Counted from the stretch's first letter, positions 7,992-16,628 are shown. The stretch is 57,336 bases of DNA from Clostridiales bacterium (GCA_012513645.1 JAAZBU010000038.1:1-57336), one strand, 5' to 3'. The notes: generated by a model not told the origin, from the letters alone. Numbers and translations: made by a program.

Positions 7992-9221
7992 ATGGACAAG
8001 CATTTTGTGAACCGGGTCCCCCTGAGGAGCTGTCTGGCCATCCTGGCGCTGACCCTATCGCTGTTCACGGCGTCACATGCAGCCGCCATAGAGGCGCCTG
8101 ATATCACTGCCCAGGCAACGTTTTCCGCGCCGAGCAACCAGCGCACATTAACCCGCCTCACCGACGGCAACTACACAAAAGGCTGGCAGGGCACGAGGGG
8201 CAATGGCGCGCTGACCATCACATCCCCCACCCCGATGCATGGCCTGTACATCCGCTGGGTACAGGAGCCGCGCGCCTTTTCCATACAAGTACAGCAGGAC
8301 GGCCAGTGGGCGGATGCAGCCCGCTATGAGGCGGCCCCCTGCGCGCACCAGTACTACCCGCTGGAGGGCGTGACCGGCCTGCGCCTGATGCCAGACAAGG
8401 ATGACGGCAAGACCTTTGGCATCCAGGAGATCACGATATTGGGGGCGGGCGAGCTGCCCGCATGGGTGCAGCAATGGCAGCCCACCTGGCCGGATGCCGA
8501 CCTGATGCTGCTGTTTGCGCACCCGGATGACGAGGTGCTTTTTTTCGGCGGCCTGCTGCCCGACTACGCGGCCGAGCGGGGCATCAAGGTGCTGCCCGTG
8601 GTGCTGACCGACGCGGGTGCCATGCGCCGCAGCGAGCTGCTGGACTGCCTGTGGTACCTGGGGGTGCGCAACTACCCGGTGTTTGGCCCCTTCCCCGATC
8701 TGTATGCCCGGGATCTGGACCACGCCTACCAACGCAACGGCAAGCGCAAGACGGCCGATTACCTCACCGAGCTGATCCGCCGGCACAGGCCCGAGGTGAT
8801 CGTCACCCATGACGAGCGGGGCGAGTACGGCCACGGCGTGCACCGCCTATGCGCTGACCTGGCCAAGAAGTGCATTGCCTATGCGGCGGACCCGCAGCGC
8901 CACCCTGACTCCTTTGACAAGTACGGCCCCTTTGAGGTGCAAAAGGTCTATCTGCACCTCTACCGGGGCAAAGATAATACGGCGGCGCTGGAGATGAACT
9001 GGGACCGGCCGCTTACCGCCTTTGACGGGAAGACCGGCTTTGAACTGGCGGTGGAAGCATACGACCGCTTCCACAAATCCCAGCACCGCTATGAGCAATA
9101 CCATGTAGAGCCCAGGGACAGCCGCTACAGCAGCTACAAATTTGGGCTTTATTACAGCGCTGTGGGGGCAGACATGCGCAAGGACGATTTTATGGAAAAC
9201 CTGCCCGGCTTTACGCAGTGA
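7992..9221 (+). CDS. Secreted PIG-L-family deacetylase
   Basis: The 409-residue protein has a signal peptide (hydrophobic 12-26, cleavage near ASHAAA). A beta-rich N-terminal domain (about 35-150) resembles a galactose-binding/discoidin module. The PIG-L/LmbE catalytic domain follows, with the zinc motif AHPDDE at about 176-181 and later histidines in HDERGEYGHGVHR. PIG-L enzymes remove N-acetyl groups from GlcNAc-containing substrates. An exported form probably acts on a wall or extracellular glycan (inference). The start is problematic: the ATG at 7992 has no ribosome site and lies just eight bases after the -10 box. An upstream in-frame TTG at 7956 is actually the -35 box. galE follows after 28 bases, suggesting joint work on sugar polymers. 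Confidence 0.85.
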   Translation: MDKHFVNRVPLRSCLAILALTLSLFTASHAAAIEAPDITAQATFSAPSNQRTLTRLTDGNYTKGWQGTRGNGALTITSPTPMHGLYIRWVQEPRAFSIQVQQDGQWADAARYEAAPCAHQYYPLEGVTGLRLMPDKDDGKTFGIQEITILGAGELPAWVQQWQPTWPDADLMLLFAHPDDEVLFFGGLLPDYAAERGIKVLPVVLTDAGAMRRSELLDCLWYLGVRNYPVFGPFPDLYARDLDHAYQRNGKRKTADYLTELIRRHRPEVIVTHDERGEYGHGVHRLCADLAKKCIAYAADPQRHPDSFDKYGPFEVQKVYLHLYRGKDNTAALEMNWDRPLTAFDGKTGFELAVEAYDRFHKSQHRYEQYHVEPRDSRYSSYKFGLYYSAVGADMRKDDFMENLPGFTQ

Positions 9222-9249
9222 ATCTATTAGGTACGAGGGGGATATGAGC

Positions 9250-10266
9250 ATGAAAATTCTGGTAACCGGCGGCGCGGGGTACATTGGCTCGCATACCTGC
9301 CTGCAGCTGTTGCGCGCGGGACATGACGTGGTGGTGGTGGACAACCTGGTCAACGCCCAGGAGGAGGCCATGCGCCGGGTGCAGACGCTGGCGGGCAGGG
9401 AGTTTGCCTTCTATCCCTTTGACGTGTGCGATGACAACATGCTGGACAAGGTGTTCAGCGAGCACAGCTTTGATGGGGTGATCCATTTTGCCGGGCTGAA
9501 GGCCGTGGGCGAGTCGGTCAGCATTCCCCTGCGCTACTACAGCAATAACCTGGTCAGCACGATGACACTGTGCCGCGTGATGGACAGGCACAACGTCAAG
9601 CGGCTGATCTTCTCCTCCTCCGCCACGGTGTATCAGCCCGGTTCCCCCATGCCGGTAAATGAGGAGGCCGCGCTGGGCTGCACCAACCCCTATGGATGGA
9701 CCAAGTTTATGGGCGAGCAAATCCTGCGCGACATCGCCGCGGCCGATCCCGAGTGGTCCATCGTGCTGCTGCGCTACTTCAACCCCATCGGCGCCGATGC
9801 CTCGGGCATGATTGGCGAAGACCCCTCCGGCATCCCCAACAACCTGATGCCCTACATCACCCAGACCGCGCTGGGCAGGCTGGCGCAGCTGAGCGTATTT
9901 GGCGATGACTATGACACGCCCGACGGCACCGGCGTGCGCGACTATATCCACGTGGTGGACCTGGCCCAGGGGCACATGGACGCGCTGAACTATGCCGCCC
10001 GCAATACCGGCAGCGTGGCCATCAACCTGGGCACCGGCGTGGGCTACAGCGTGCTGGATATCGTGCACGCCTTTGAAAAGGTCAACGGCGTGAAGGTGCC
10101 CTACCAGATCGCCCCGCGCCGCCCGGGCGACGTGGCCGCCGTGTATGCCGACCCGCGCCGCGCCAAAGAGCTGCTGGGCTGGCAGGCCGAAAAGGGCTTG
10201 GAGGACATGTGCCGCGACTCCTGGCGCTGGCAGAGCATGAACCCAAAGGGGTACGCTGCCGAATAA
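9250..10266 (+). CDS. galE: UDP-glucose 4-epimerase
   Basis: This short-chain-dehydrogenase-type enzyme interconverts UDP-glucose and UDP-galactose using tightly bound NAD, feeding galactose use and glycan synthesis. The protein has 338 residues. The NAD-binding motif TGGAGYIGSHT starts at residue 6. The catalytic serine lies in FSSSATVY and the YxxxK dyad in NPYGWTKFMGE. Substrate-binding segments RYFNPIGA and GTGVRDYIHVVDLA follow. GAGGGGG lies eight bases before ATG 9250. A second ATG at 9244 is only two bases from it and is less likely. It is cotranscribed with the deacetylase upstream and ends at a 15-bp hairpin. Confidence 0.95.
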   Translation: MKILVTGGAGYIGSHTCLQLLRAGHDVVVVDNLVNAQEEAMRRVQTLAGREFAFYPFDVCDDNMLDKVFSEHSFDGVIHFAGLKAVGESVSIPLRYYSNNLVSTMTLCRVMDRHNVKRLIFSSSATVYQPGSPMPVNEEAALGCTNPYGWTKFMGEQILRDIAAADPEWSIVLLRYFNPIGADASGMIGEDPSGIPNNLMPYITQTALGRLAQLSVFGDDYDTPDGTGVRDYIHVVDLAQGHMDALNYAARNTGSVAINLGTGVGYSVLDIVHAFEKVNGVKVPYQIAPRRPGDVAAVYADPRRAKELLGWQAEKGLEDMCRDSWRWQSMNPKGYAAE

Positions 10267-10281
10267 TCGGTACAGAGCCAC

Positions 10282-10320
10282 AGCACAAGCCGCCCGGTGA
10301 TGCATCGGGCGGCTTGTGCT
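10282..10320. terminator. Bidirectional hairpin between galE and the oxidoreductase operon
   Basis: A perfect 15-bp inverted repeat (10282-10296 with 10306-10320) has a 9-base loop between convergent genes. There is no long T-run on either side, so termination would rely on the strong stem. Confidence 0.75.
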
Positions 10321-10338
10321 ATGAATGGAAGGATTTAG

Positions 10339-11625
10339 TCAGGACACTTTTTCTTCGGAGATCTCTACCGTGACCGCCTGCGCGTCCCGGCACTGCTCCA
10401 GCATCTTCTCGTTCATGGGGGCTACTGCCATTTCGCCCGGGGTGAGGATCATATGTTTTTTGCAGGAGAGCACCTTGTCATCCGCGCGCACCACCAGATA
10501 GTGATTGCGGTACACGTTGATAGGCCTGAACATCAGGTCGATGGTAAAATCCACCGGCACCTCGGGCAAAATGATGCGCTGGGGCACCGTGCCGCGCACG
10601 CCTGCACCGTCCATCACAGGCAGCGAGCGCCCCTGCCAGGCCTTGCCGCGCACATAGGCCGCGGCGGCCCGTCCGGCCACCGATGCCTCGTTGGATACAT
10701 GGTCCACCAGGTCGTGCACATGCAACACATTGCCGCAGGCAAAGATGCCGGGCACGTTGGTCTGCAACGTATTATCCACCACAGCGCCCGAAGTGGCCGC
10801 GCTCAGCTCCACCCCCGCGCCCTGGGACAGCTCGTTTTCGGGGATCAGCCCGACGGACAGCAGCAGCGTATCGCAGTCAAAGTGCTGCTCGGTGCCCGGG
10901 ATGGGCCGGCGGTTTTCATCCACTTGGGATACGGTGACGCCGGTCAGCCGCTCGCGGCCGTGAATGTCAGTCACGGTGTGGCTGAGCAGCAGGGGGATGT
11001 CATAATCCTGCAGGCACTGCACGATGTTGCGGTTGAGGCCGCTGGAGTAGGGCATCAGCTCCACGCAAGCCAGCACCTTGGCACCCTGCAGCGTCATGCG
11101 CCGGGCCATGATCAGGCCGATATCGCCCGAGCCCAGAATGACCACCCGCCTGCCGGGCATGTAGCCCTCCAGGTTGACATAGCGCTGGGCGGTGCCGGCG
11201 CTGAAGATGCCGGCGCAGCGTGTGCCCGGGATGGCCAGCGCTCCGCGGGAGCGCTCGCGGCAGCCCATGGCCAAGATGACGGCGCCGGCTTCAAACACCT
11301 GCAGGCCGCCCTGCTGGCTGATGGCCGTCACCCGGCGGTCGTCGCTGACCTCCAGCACGGTGACACCGGTGCGAATATCGATGCCCAGCTCCGCCGCACG
11401 GTCGATATCCCGCTGGGCGTACTCGGGGCCGGTCAGCTCCACCTTGAAGCGGTGCAGGCCAAAGCCATTGTGAATGCACTGGCGCAGGATGCCGCCCTGA
11501 AAATCCTCCCGCTCCAGCACCACGATGCGCTCGATGCCGGCCTCCTTGGCCGATATGGCGGCGGCCAGCCCGGCCGGGCCGGCGCCCACCACCAATATAT
11601 CTACCTGCGTATGCTCATTCGCCAT
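10339..11625 (-). CDS. NAD(P)/FAD-dependent oxidoreductase
   Basis: The 428-residue flavoprotein has an N-terminal FAD-binding motif DILVVGAGPAGLAAA, a second nucleotide-binding site VVILGSGDIGLIMARR, and FACGNVLHVHDLVDHVSNEA where FAD proteins close the fold. It resembles the second subunit found beside GlpA-like oxidoreductases (HcnB/GlpB-type or NADH:FAD partners). The ATG at 11625 has GGAGG nine bases upstream. An ATG nine bases earlier would overlap the ribosome site. It overlaps the upstream gene by 11 bases, so the two products are probably subunits of one enzyme. The substrate is unknown. Glycerol 3-phosphate, sarcosine-like amines or hydroxy acids are possible. A separate DUF1667 gene often seen third in such operons is absent here. 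Confidence 0.85.
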   Translation of the reverse strand: MANEHTQVDILVVGAGPAGLAAAISAKEAGIERIVVLEREDFQGGILRQCIHNGFGLHRFKVELTGPEYAQRDIDRAAELGIDIRTGVTVLEVSDDRRVTAISQQGGLQVFEAGAVILAMGCRERSRGALAIPGTRCAGIFSAGTAQRYVNLEGYMPGRRVVILGSGDIGLIMARRMTLQGAKVLACVELMPYSSGLNRNIVQCLQDYDIPLLLSHTVTDIHGRERLTGVTVSQVDENRRPIPGTEQHFDCDTLLLSVGLIPENELSQGAGVELSAATSGAVVDNTLQTNVPGIFACGNVLHVHDLVDHVSNEASVAGRAAAAYVRGKAWQGRSLPVMDGAGVRGTVPQRIILPEVPVDFTIDLMFRPINVYRNHYLVVRADDKVLSCKKHMILTPGEMAVAPMNEKMLEQCRDAQAVTVEISEEKVS

Positions 11626-13078
11626 GGCTGCCATCCTCCGTGCCCATGCTGTCCAGCGTGCCCGCCAGCAGCCAGCTGCCGCCGCCGAACTTGGTGACCT
11701 CCTCGGGCTTCATGCCCAGCTCCTCACACAAGATCTGCACCACCCTGGGGCTGCAAAAGCCGCCCTGGCAGCGCCCCATGCCCGCGCGGGTGCGGCGCTT
11801 GACGCCATCCAGCGTGCGCGCCCCCACCGGCTGGCGGATGGCCTGGCGCACCTCGGCCTCGGTGACGGTTTCGCACCGGCAGACGATGCGGCCGTATTCC
11901 GGGTCCTTGAGGTAGGCGGCCTCCCGCTCCCCCGGGCTCATATGGCTGAAGGCCTTGGGCATGGGCGGCACATCGCGCATGTACCGCTTCTTGGGCAGCT
12001 GCAGGAAATAGGCCACCCAGGTGCCCAACTCCTCGCCGATAGCGGGTGCTGCCGTCAGGCCGGGGCTTTCAATGCCGATGGCTTCAAACGCGCCCTCGCC
12101 TGCCCCCTCCACCGTGCCGATGATAAAGTCGCCGCCCGCCTCATGGGCGCGTATGCCGGAAAAGTTGGTGATCACGCTGCGGGTGCTGATATCCGGCCAG
12201 GTGAGGGCGGCCTTGCTCAGCACGTCGGCCAGGCCGTCAGCCGTGGTCGTGACGTCCCCGCCGTCCTCAATATCCTCCGCCGTGGGGCCGATGAGCAGGT
12301 TGCCATGGGTGGTGGGGCTGATCAGCACGCCCTTGCCCATCTTGGTGGGCACCTGAAACATGGTCATGCCAAAGGGCAGGTGTTCATCGCGGTCCAGCAG
12401 GTAGTATTGCCCGCGCCGCGGGATGATGCGCACGGGGCGGGTGGAGATCATGTTGTGCAACACGCCGCCATACACGCCCGCGCAGTTGACAAAGGCACGG
12501 GTGTACAGCACGCCCCGGTTGGTGTGCAGCGCCCAGCCGCCCTCGATCTGCTCTATGCCGGTGACCTCGGTCTCCAGCTGAAACTCAACGCCACCGGCAG
12601 CCGCGGCATTGGCCAGCGCGTGGGTCAATTCATAGGGACTGACCAGGCCGGAGGTGGGCACATGCAGCGCGCACACCACGGCGGGGTTGACATTCGGCTC
12701 CATGGCCAGCACTTCGTCCCGCTCAATCACCCGGCAGCCCGCCACTTCATTCACACGGGACTGGGCCTCCAGCGCCTGGATGGCGGCGCGGTCGGCCTCG
12801 TCAAAGGCGAGCACCAGCGCCCCCGGCTGCCCATAGGGCAGGCCCAGCTGCCGGCATAATTGCGGGTACATGGCCGCGCCCTTTACGTTGAGGCGGGCCT
12901 TTTCACTGCCCGGCGTGGCGTCATAGCCGGCGTGCACAATGCCGCTGTTGGCCTTGCTGGCGCCCTCCGACACATCGCCGGCCTTGTCCAGCACGGCCAC
13001 CTTTCCCTCATACTGGGCAATCTGGCGGGCCACGGCGCAGCCGATGACGCCCGCACCGATGATTAACACATCATACAT
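11615..13078 (-). CDS. GlpA-like FAD oxidoreductase with C-terminal [2Fe-2S] domain
   Basis: The 487-residue protein begins with the FAD motif DVLIIGAGVIGCAVA and continues with a DAO-type fold (GASKANSGIVHAGYD). Its last 110 residues hold a BFD-like [2Fe-2S] domain with four cysteines in CRCETVTEAEV and GRCQGGFC. This matches the large GlpA-like family of glycerol-3-phosphate or 2-hydroxyacid dehydrogenases that pass electrons through the Fe-S cluster to a partner flavoprotein, encoded by the next overlapping gene. AAGAGG lies before ATG 13078. No glycerol kinase or facilitator gene is nearby, so glycerol metabolism is only one option. Confidence 0.87.
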   Translation of the reverse strand: MYDVLIIGAGVIGCAVARQIAQYEGKVAVLDKAGDVSEGASKANSGIVHAGYDATPGSEKARLNVKGAAMYPQLCRQLGLPYGQPGALVLAFDEADRAAIQALEAQSRVNEVAGCRVIERDEVLAMEPNVNPAVVCALHVPTSGLVSPYELTHALANAAAAGGVEFQLETEVTGIEQIEGGWALHTNRGVLYTRAFVNCAGVYGGVLHNMISTRPVRIIPRRGQYYLLDRDEHLPFGMTMFQVPTKMGKGVLISPTTHGNLLIGPTAEDIEDGGDVTTTADGLADVLSKAALTWPDISTRSVITNFSGIRAHEAGGDFIIGTVEGAGEGAFEAIGIESPGLTAAPAIGEELGTWVAYFLQLPKKRYMRDVPPMPKAFSHMSPGEREAAYLKDPEYGRIVCRCETVTEAEVRQAIRQPVGARTLDGVKRRTRAGMGRCQGGFCSPRVVQILCEELGMKPEEVTKFGGGSWLLAGTLDSMGTEDGSHGE

Positions 13079-13118
13079 GTCAAAGCCTCTTGTTGTACAT
13101 AATAGAATGACCTAAGGC

Positions 13119-13148
13119 AGTATAGCACGAACGCCAGAGGCAGTCCAA
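13119..13148 (-). promoter_or_regulatory. Promoter of the oxidoreductase operon
   Basis: On the minus strand TTGGAC (13148-13143), an 18-base spacer and TATACT (13124-13119), about 40 bases before ATG 13078. Confidence 0.65.
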
Positions 13149-13193
13149 TCCTGAAGGTTCGAAGATTTTACAATTAAATGTTTCAGAAAAGGC

Positions 13194-13222
13194 TTGCAAT
13201 TTTAATAATTTTGTAATATATT
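13194..13222 (+). promoter_or_regulatory. Promoter of the peptidoglycan-binding protein gene
   Basis: TTGCAA (13194-13199), 17 bases and TATATT (13217-13222) lie in an unusually AT-rich stretch. The leader of about 55 bases holds a small CCGC-AA-GCGG hairpin before the AGGAGG site. Confidence 0.7.
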
Positions 13223-13285
13223 TGTTCCGCAAGCGGCTAAGCAGTTTTCCGCATACGCAAAGGCCCCTGACAGGAGGATCAAATC

Positions 13286-14557
13286 ATGCGTACTCACTCT
13301 TCCATTAAAGGACGTCTGCTGGTGGTTTTTGCCCTGGCGGCCCTGATGATATCCCTGGCGGGATCGGCCATGGCCTCCGCGCTGACCGGCACGGTCAACG
13401 CAGACAAGGTCTTTTTCCGGATGCAGCCCAACACCGACAGCGAGTTTTATGCCCGGCTGAGCAAGGGAACCAAGGTGGCGCTGGTCAATACCAAGGGCGA
13501 GTTCTACCAGGTGCGCTTTGACGGGAAGACCGGCTACGTGATGAAGAAGTTCGTCACCGTATCCAATGCCACCTTGGGCAAGTTAGAGGCAGCCACCCAG
13601 CCCAAGAGCACCAGCAAATATGCCAACACTTCCACCATCCGCGATTTAGGTGATCCGCCCAAGATGCTCAAAATGGGTGCCCGTGGCGTGGACGTGGAGA
13701 AGCTCCAACGTGCCTTGCAGCTGAAGAAGGTATATAAGGGCGTTGTAGACGGCGCCTTCGGCAACCAGACCAAGGAAGCCCTGCTGGCCTACCAGCGCGC
13801 CAATGGCCTGAAAGCCACCGGCGAGGCGGATTATGCCACCATCAAGAAGCTGTTTGGCAACGTAGCCGAAACCACCGCCGCCAACGACCCGCAGATGAAC
13901 GGCATACGCTCCATCAACGATATTAAAGTGCCCAACACCACCGACAAGGGAGCCCGCGGGCAGCACGTCAAGGCCTTGCAGCAGGCACTCAAGCTCAAGG
14001 GCTTTTACAAGGCAGCCATCGACTCCAGCTACGGCGACAAAACCGTGGAGGCCGTCAAGGCCTTTCAGAAGCGCAGCGGGCTGCAGGCGGACGGCGTGGC
14101 AGGTAACGCCACCATCAGAAAGCTGTTTGGCAAGGATGCGGCCAACCACACCATCAAGGCGGAAAGGCTGGACTGGTTCAGGGCCCCCAACACCATCCCC
14201 AAGGGCGCCATCTTCAGCGTGAAGGATGTGTCCACCGGGCGGGTGTTTACCGCCAAGCGCTGGAGCGGAGCCAACCACATGGATGCGGAGCCCCTTACGG
14301 CCAAGGATTCCAGCGCCATCAAGGATATCTTTGGCGGAGACTGGTCCTGGGCGCGGCGCTCCATTTTGGTGAAGTACAACGGCCATGTGTACGCCGCCTC
14401 CATGAACGGCATGCCTCACGGCACCACCACGGTAAACAACAACGGCTTCACGGGCCATTTCTGCGTGCACTTCTACAACAGCAAGACGCACGACACCAAC
14501 CGGGTGGACGCAACCCACCAGAATGCCGTGGCCCGCGCCATGAACGCCAGCTGGTAA
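13286..14557 (+). CDS. Secreted SH3/peptidoglycan-binding protein with unassigned C-terminal domain
   Basis: The 423-residue protein has a signal peptide (cleavage near GSAMASA, residue 31). An SH3-like domain follows at about 32-92 (TVNADKVFFRMQPNTDSEFY). Two PG_binding_1 repeats lie at about 130-190 and 220-282, each with the DG.FG..T.EA...FQ pattern. A C-terminal domain of about 120 residues contains HMDAEPLTAKD, MNGMPHGTTT and GHFCVHFYNSKTH. That domain has an ordered H, H, C, H set and could be an enzyme, perhaps a divergent L,D-transpeptidase-like fold, but I cannot name it. The start has AGGAGG eight bases upstream. It stands alone between its own promoter and terminator, and the product is expected to bind cell wall outside the membrane. 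Confidence 0.85.
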   Translation: MRTHSSIKGRLLVVFALAALMISLAGSAMASALTGTVNADKVFFRMQPNTDSEFYARLSKGTKVALVNTKGEFYQVRFDGKTGYVMKKFVTVSNATLGKLEAATQPKSTSKYANTSTIRDLGDPPKMLKMGARGVDVEKLQRALQLKKVYKGVVDGAFGNQTKEALLAYQRANGLKATGEADYATIKKLFGNVAETTAANDPQMNGIRSINDIKVPNTTDKGARGQHVKALQQALKLKGFYKAAIDSSYGDKTVEAVKAFQKRSGLQADGVAGNATIRKLFGKDAANHTIKAERLDWFRAPNTIPKGAIFSVKDVSTGRVFTAKRWSGANHMDAEPLTAKDSSAIKDIFGGDWSWARRSILVKYNGHVYAASMNGMPHGTTTVNNNGFTGHFCVHFYNSKTHDTNRVDATHQNAVARAMNASW

Positions 14558-14576
14558 CACTATTGCCCCATCTTTT

Positions 14577-14598
14577 GCCGCCGCAAGGCGGCTTTTTT
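14577..14598 (+). terminator. Terminator after the peptidoglycan-binding protein gene
   Basis: The stem GCCGCC/GGCGGC (14577-14582 with 14587-14592) has a GCAA loop and is followed by six T. It is a strong intrinsic terminator. Confidence 0.92.
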
Positions 14599-14611
14599 GT
14601 GTGAAAAACTG

Positions 14612-14640
14612 TTGACAAACCTGCATTCTTGGTTTAGCAT
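14612..14640 (+). promoter_or_regulatory. Promoter of the leader ORF and ABC exporter
   Basis: Perfect TTGACA (14612-14617), 17 bases, then TAGCAT (14635-14640). The start near 14647 precedes the leader ORF at 14672. Confidence 0.75.
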
Positions 14641-14671
14641 GATGCCACATGACAGAAAGGAGTGCGCGCAG

Positions 14672-14737
14672 ATGACCAGGATTCGTCTATTGGTGCCCGG
14701 TACCTTGTCCCTGCGCGGCCGCACGCTGGCTTCATAG
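14672..14737 (+). CDS. 21-codon leader peptide upstream of the ABC exporter
   Basis: ATG at 14672 has AAGGAG eleven bases upstream and ends at TAG 14735-14737. The peptide begins MTRIRLLVPG and ends RGRTLAS. It sits between a promoter and an intrinsic terminator that lies 24 bases after its stop, ahead of an ABC exporter pair. This is the layout of ribosome-controlled attenuators such as bmrB-bmrCD of Bacillus subtilis (known). Codons 14-16 hold GCGCGG (14713-14718), which can pair with CCGCGC (14767-14772) in the terminator's 5' arm and loop. A ribosome stalled earlier in the leader would leave that segment free to block the terminator (inference). The peptide itself probably has no separate function. 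Confidence 0.75.
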   Translation: MTRIRLLVPGTLSLRGRTLAS

Positions 14738-14761
14738 GCTGATGCCTTTGTATGCTCCGAT

Positions 14762-14790
14762 GCCTTCCGCGCTTCACCGGAAGGCTTTTT
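14762..14790 (+). terminator. Attenuator terminator in the ABC exporter leader
   Basis: An 8-bp stem GCCTTCCG/CGGAAGGC (14762-14769 with 14778-14785) has an 8-base loop and five T. It lies inside the transcript leader, between the leader ORF and the exporter gene, so it should limit read-through into the exporter. Confidence 0.85.
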
Positions 14791-14816
14791 AATGCCCGTT
14801 TAGGAGAATGACATTT

Positions 14817-16628
14817 ATGACTGCTTCCCGCCTGCTCAAGACCCTGCTGCGACAAAACGCAAGGTATTATATTCTGGCCCTGATATTCACCATCTTCCGC
14901 ACAATGGCCCAGTTCGCCACCCCGGCCATCCTGGCGGAGCTGATTGACCACCACCTGGGCGATGGGCCGTCCCGCTTCCCGGCACTGCTCAACCGCGGGT
15001 TTGACCGGCTGTTCGGCCCCGGCTATCTGGGGCAGAACCTGTGGCTGTTCGGCGTGATGATCGTGCTGATCTCCATCATATCCGGCGTTGCCTTCTACTT
15101 TCGCGGCACGCTGACCACCAAGGGCAGCCAGAACGCCGCCCAGCACCTGCGCAACCGCATGTACGACCATATCCAGCACCTGCCCTTTGATTACCATGTG
15201 AAGGTGGAGACGGGCGACCTCCTGCAGCGCTGCACGTCGGACATCGACACCATCCGCCGCTTTCTGAGCGACCAGGTGGTATCGCTGTTGTATTCCTTTT
15301 TCATGGTCATCATCGCGCTGGCGCTGATGCTGCCCATCAACCCGGGCATCACGCTGCTGAGCCTGAGCATCACGCCTGTGATCTTCCTGTTCTCCATGTA
15401 TTTCTTCCGCCTGGTGTCCCAATCCTTTCGCAAGTCGGATGAGGCGGAGGCGGTGATGAGCACGGTGCTGCAGGAAAACCTGACCGGCGTGCGCGTGGTG
15501 CGCGCCTTTGGCCAGGCGCAAAGCGAGATCGAAAAGTTTGAAGCGGCCAGCCGGGAGCATCGCAAGCGCGGCTTCAAAGTTGCCTCGGTGGAGGCGGTGT
15601 ACTGGGGCCTGAGCGGCTCGATGGGCAACCTGCAGATCGTCATTTCCATGCTGGTTACCATTTTAGCGGCGCTGCGCGGCACCATCACCATTGGCGACAT
15701 GGTGCTGCTGACCAGTTACACCAGCATGCTGATGTGGCCCATCCGCCAGCTGGGCCGCGTGCTGACGGATTCGGGCAAAACCCGTGTGGCGCTCAACCGC
15801 CTGGTGGAAGTGCTGAACACAAAAACAGAGCCTGAGGAGCCGGATGCCCTCAAGCCGGTGCTGCAAGGGGACATTGTGTTCGACCATGTCACCTTTGGCT
15901 ATGAGTCCAGCCGCCCGGTGCTGCAGGACGTCAGCTTCACCGTGCAGCCGGGGCAGACGGTGGCCATTCTGGGCCCCACGGGCTCGGGCAAGAGCAGCCT
16001 GGTGCACCTGCTGCAAAGGCTGTATGCCCCCCAGGGCGGGCAGATCCGCATCGGCGGCGTGCCGCTGGAAAAGATCGACCGCAACTACCTGCGCCAGCGC
16101 GTAGGGCTGGTGCTGCAGGATAGCTTCCTGTACAGCAAAACCATCCGCGAAAACATCGCTATCACCACCGCACAGGCCGACCAGCCGCACATCGACCACG
16201 CCGCGCAGATTGCAAGCGCGATTGATTTCATCCAGAAAAGCGAGAAGGGCTATGACACCATGGTGGGCGAGCGGGGCGTCACCCTGTCGGGCGGCCAGAA
16301 GCAGCGCATCGCCATCGCCCGCACGCTGATGAAGGACAACGACATCCTCATCTTTGACGATTCGCTGTCAGCCGTTGACACCAGGACCGACGCCCAGATC
16401 CGCGACGCGCTGCTGTCGGGCGATCGCCGCACCACCACCTTCATCATCAGCCACCGCATCAGCACTTTGAGCCGGGCGGACCTGATTCTGGTGCTGGAGG
16501 ATGGCCGCATCACGGCCTCCGGGCAGCATGCCGACCTGATCAAGCAGCCGGGCCTGTACCGGCGCATCTACGAAATACAGGGTGGAAGCGATGCTTCGCC
16601 TGCCCGCCACGAGGAGGTGACTGCCTGA
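14817..16628 (+). CDS. Heterodimeric ABC exporter subunit with degenerate Walker B (BmrC-like)
   Basis: The 603-residue half-transporter has six predicted membrane helices (about 15-310) and a C-terminal ATPase domain. Walker A is GPTGSGKSS, the signature is the canonical LSGGQKQR, and Walker B reads ILIFDDS, with Asp where the catalytic Glu is expected. That substitution marks the subunit that carries the non-hydrolytic ATP site in heterodimeric exporters such as BmrC/BmrD. It probably exports drugs or other hydrophobic compounds. AGGAG lies ten bases before ATG 14817. An ATG at 14808 would sit too close. It overlaps the next gene by one base. Control is expected from the leader ORF and terminator just upstream. 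Confidence 0.92.
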   Translation: MTASRLLKTLLRQNARYYILALIFTIFRTMAQFATPAILAELIDHHLGDGPSRFPALLNRGFDRLFGPGYLGQNLWLFGVMIVLISIISGVAFYFRGTLTTKGSQNAAQHLRNRMYDHIQHLPFDYHVKVETGDLLQRCTSDIDTIRRFLSDQVVSLLYSFFMVIIALALMLPINPGITLLSLSITPVIFLFSMYFFRLVSQSFRKSDEAEAVMSTVLQENLTGVRVVRAFGQAQSEIEKFEAASREHRKRGFKVASVEAVYWGLSGSMGNLQIVISMLVTILAALRGTITIGDMVLLTSYTSMLMWPIRQLGRVLTDSGKTRVALNRLVEVLNTKTEPEEPDALKPVLQGDIVFDHVTFGYESSRPVLQDVSFTVQPGQTVAILGPTGSGKSSLVHLLQRLYAPQGGQIRIGGVPLEKIDRNYLRQRVGLVLQDSFLYSKTIRENIAITTAQADQPHIDHAAQIASAIDFIQKSEKGYDTMVGERGVTLSGGQKQRIAIARTLMKDNDILIFDDSLSAVDTRTDAQIRDALLSGDRRTTTFIISHRISTLSRADLILVLEDGRITASGQHADLIKQPGLYRRIYEIQGGSDASPARHEEVTA

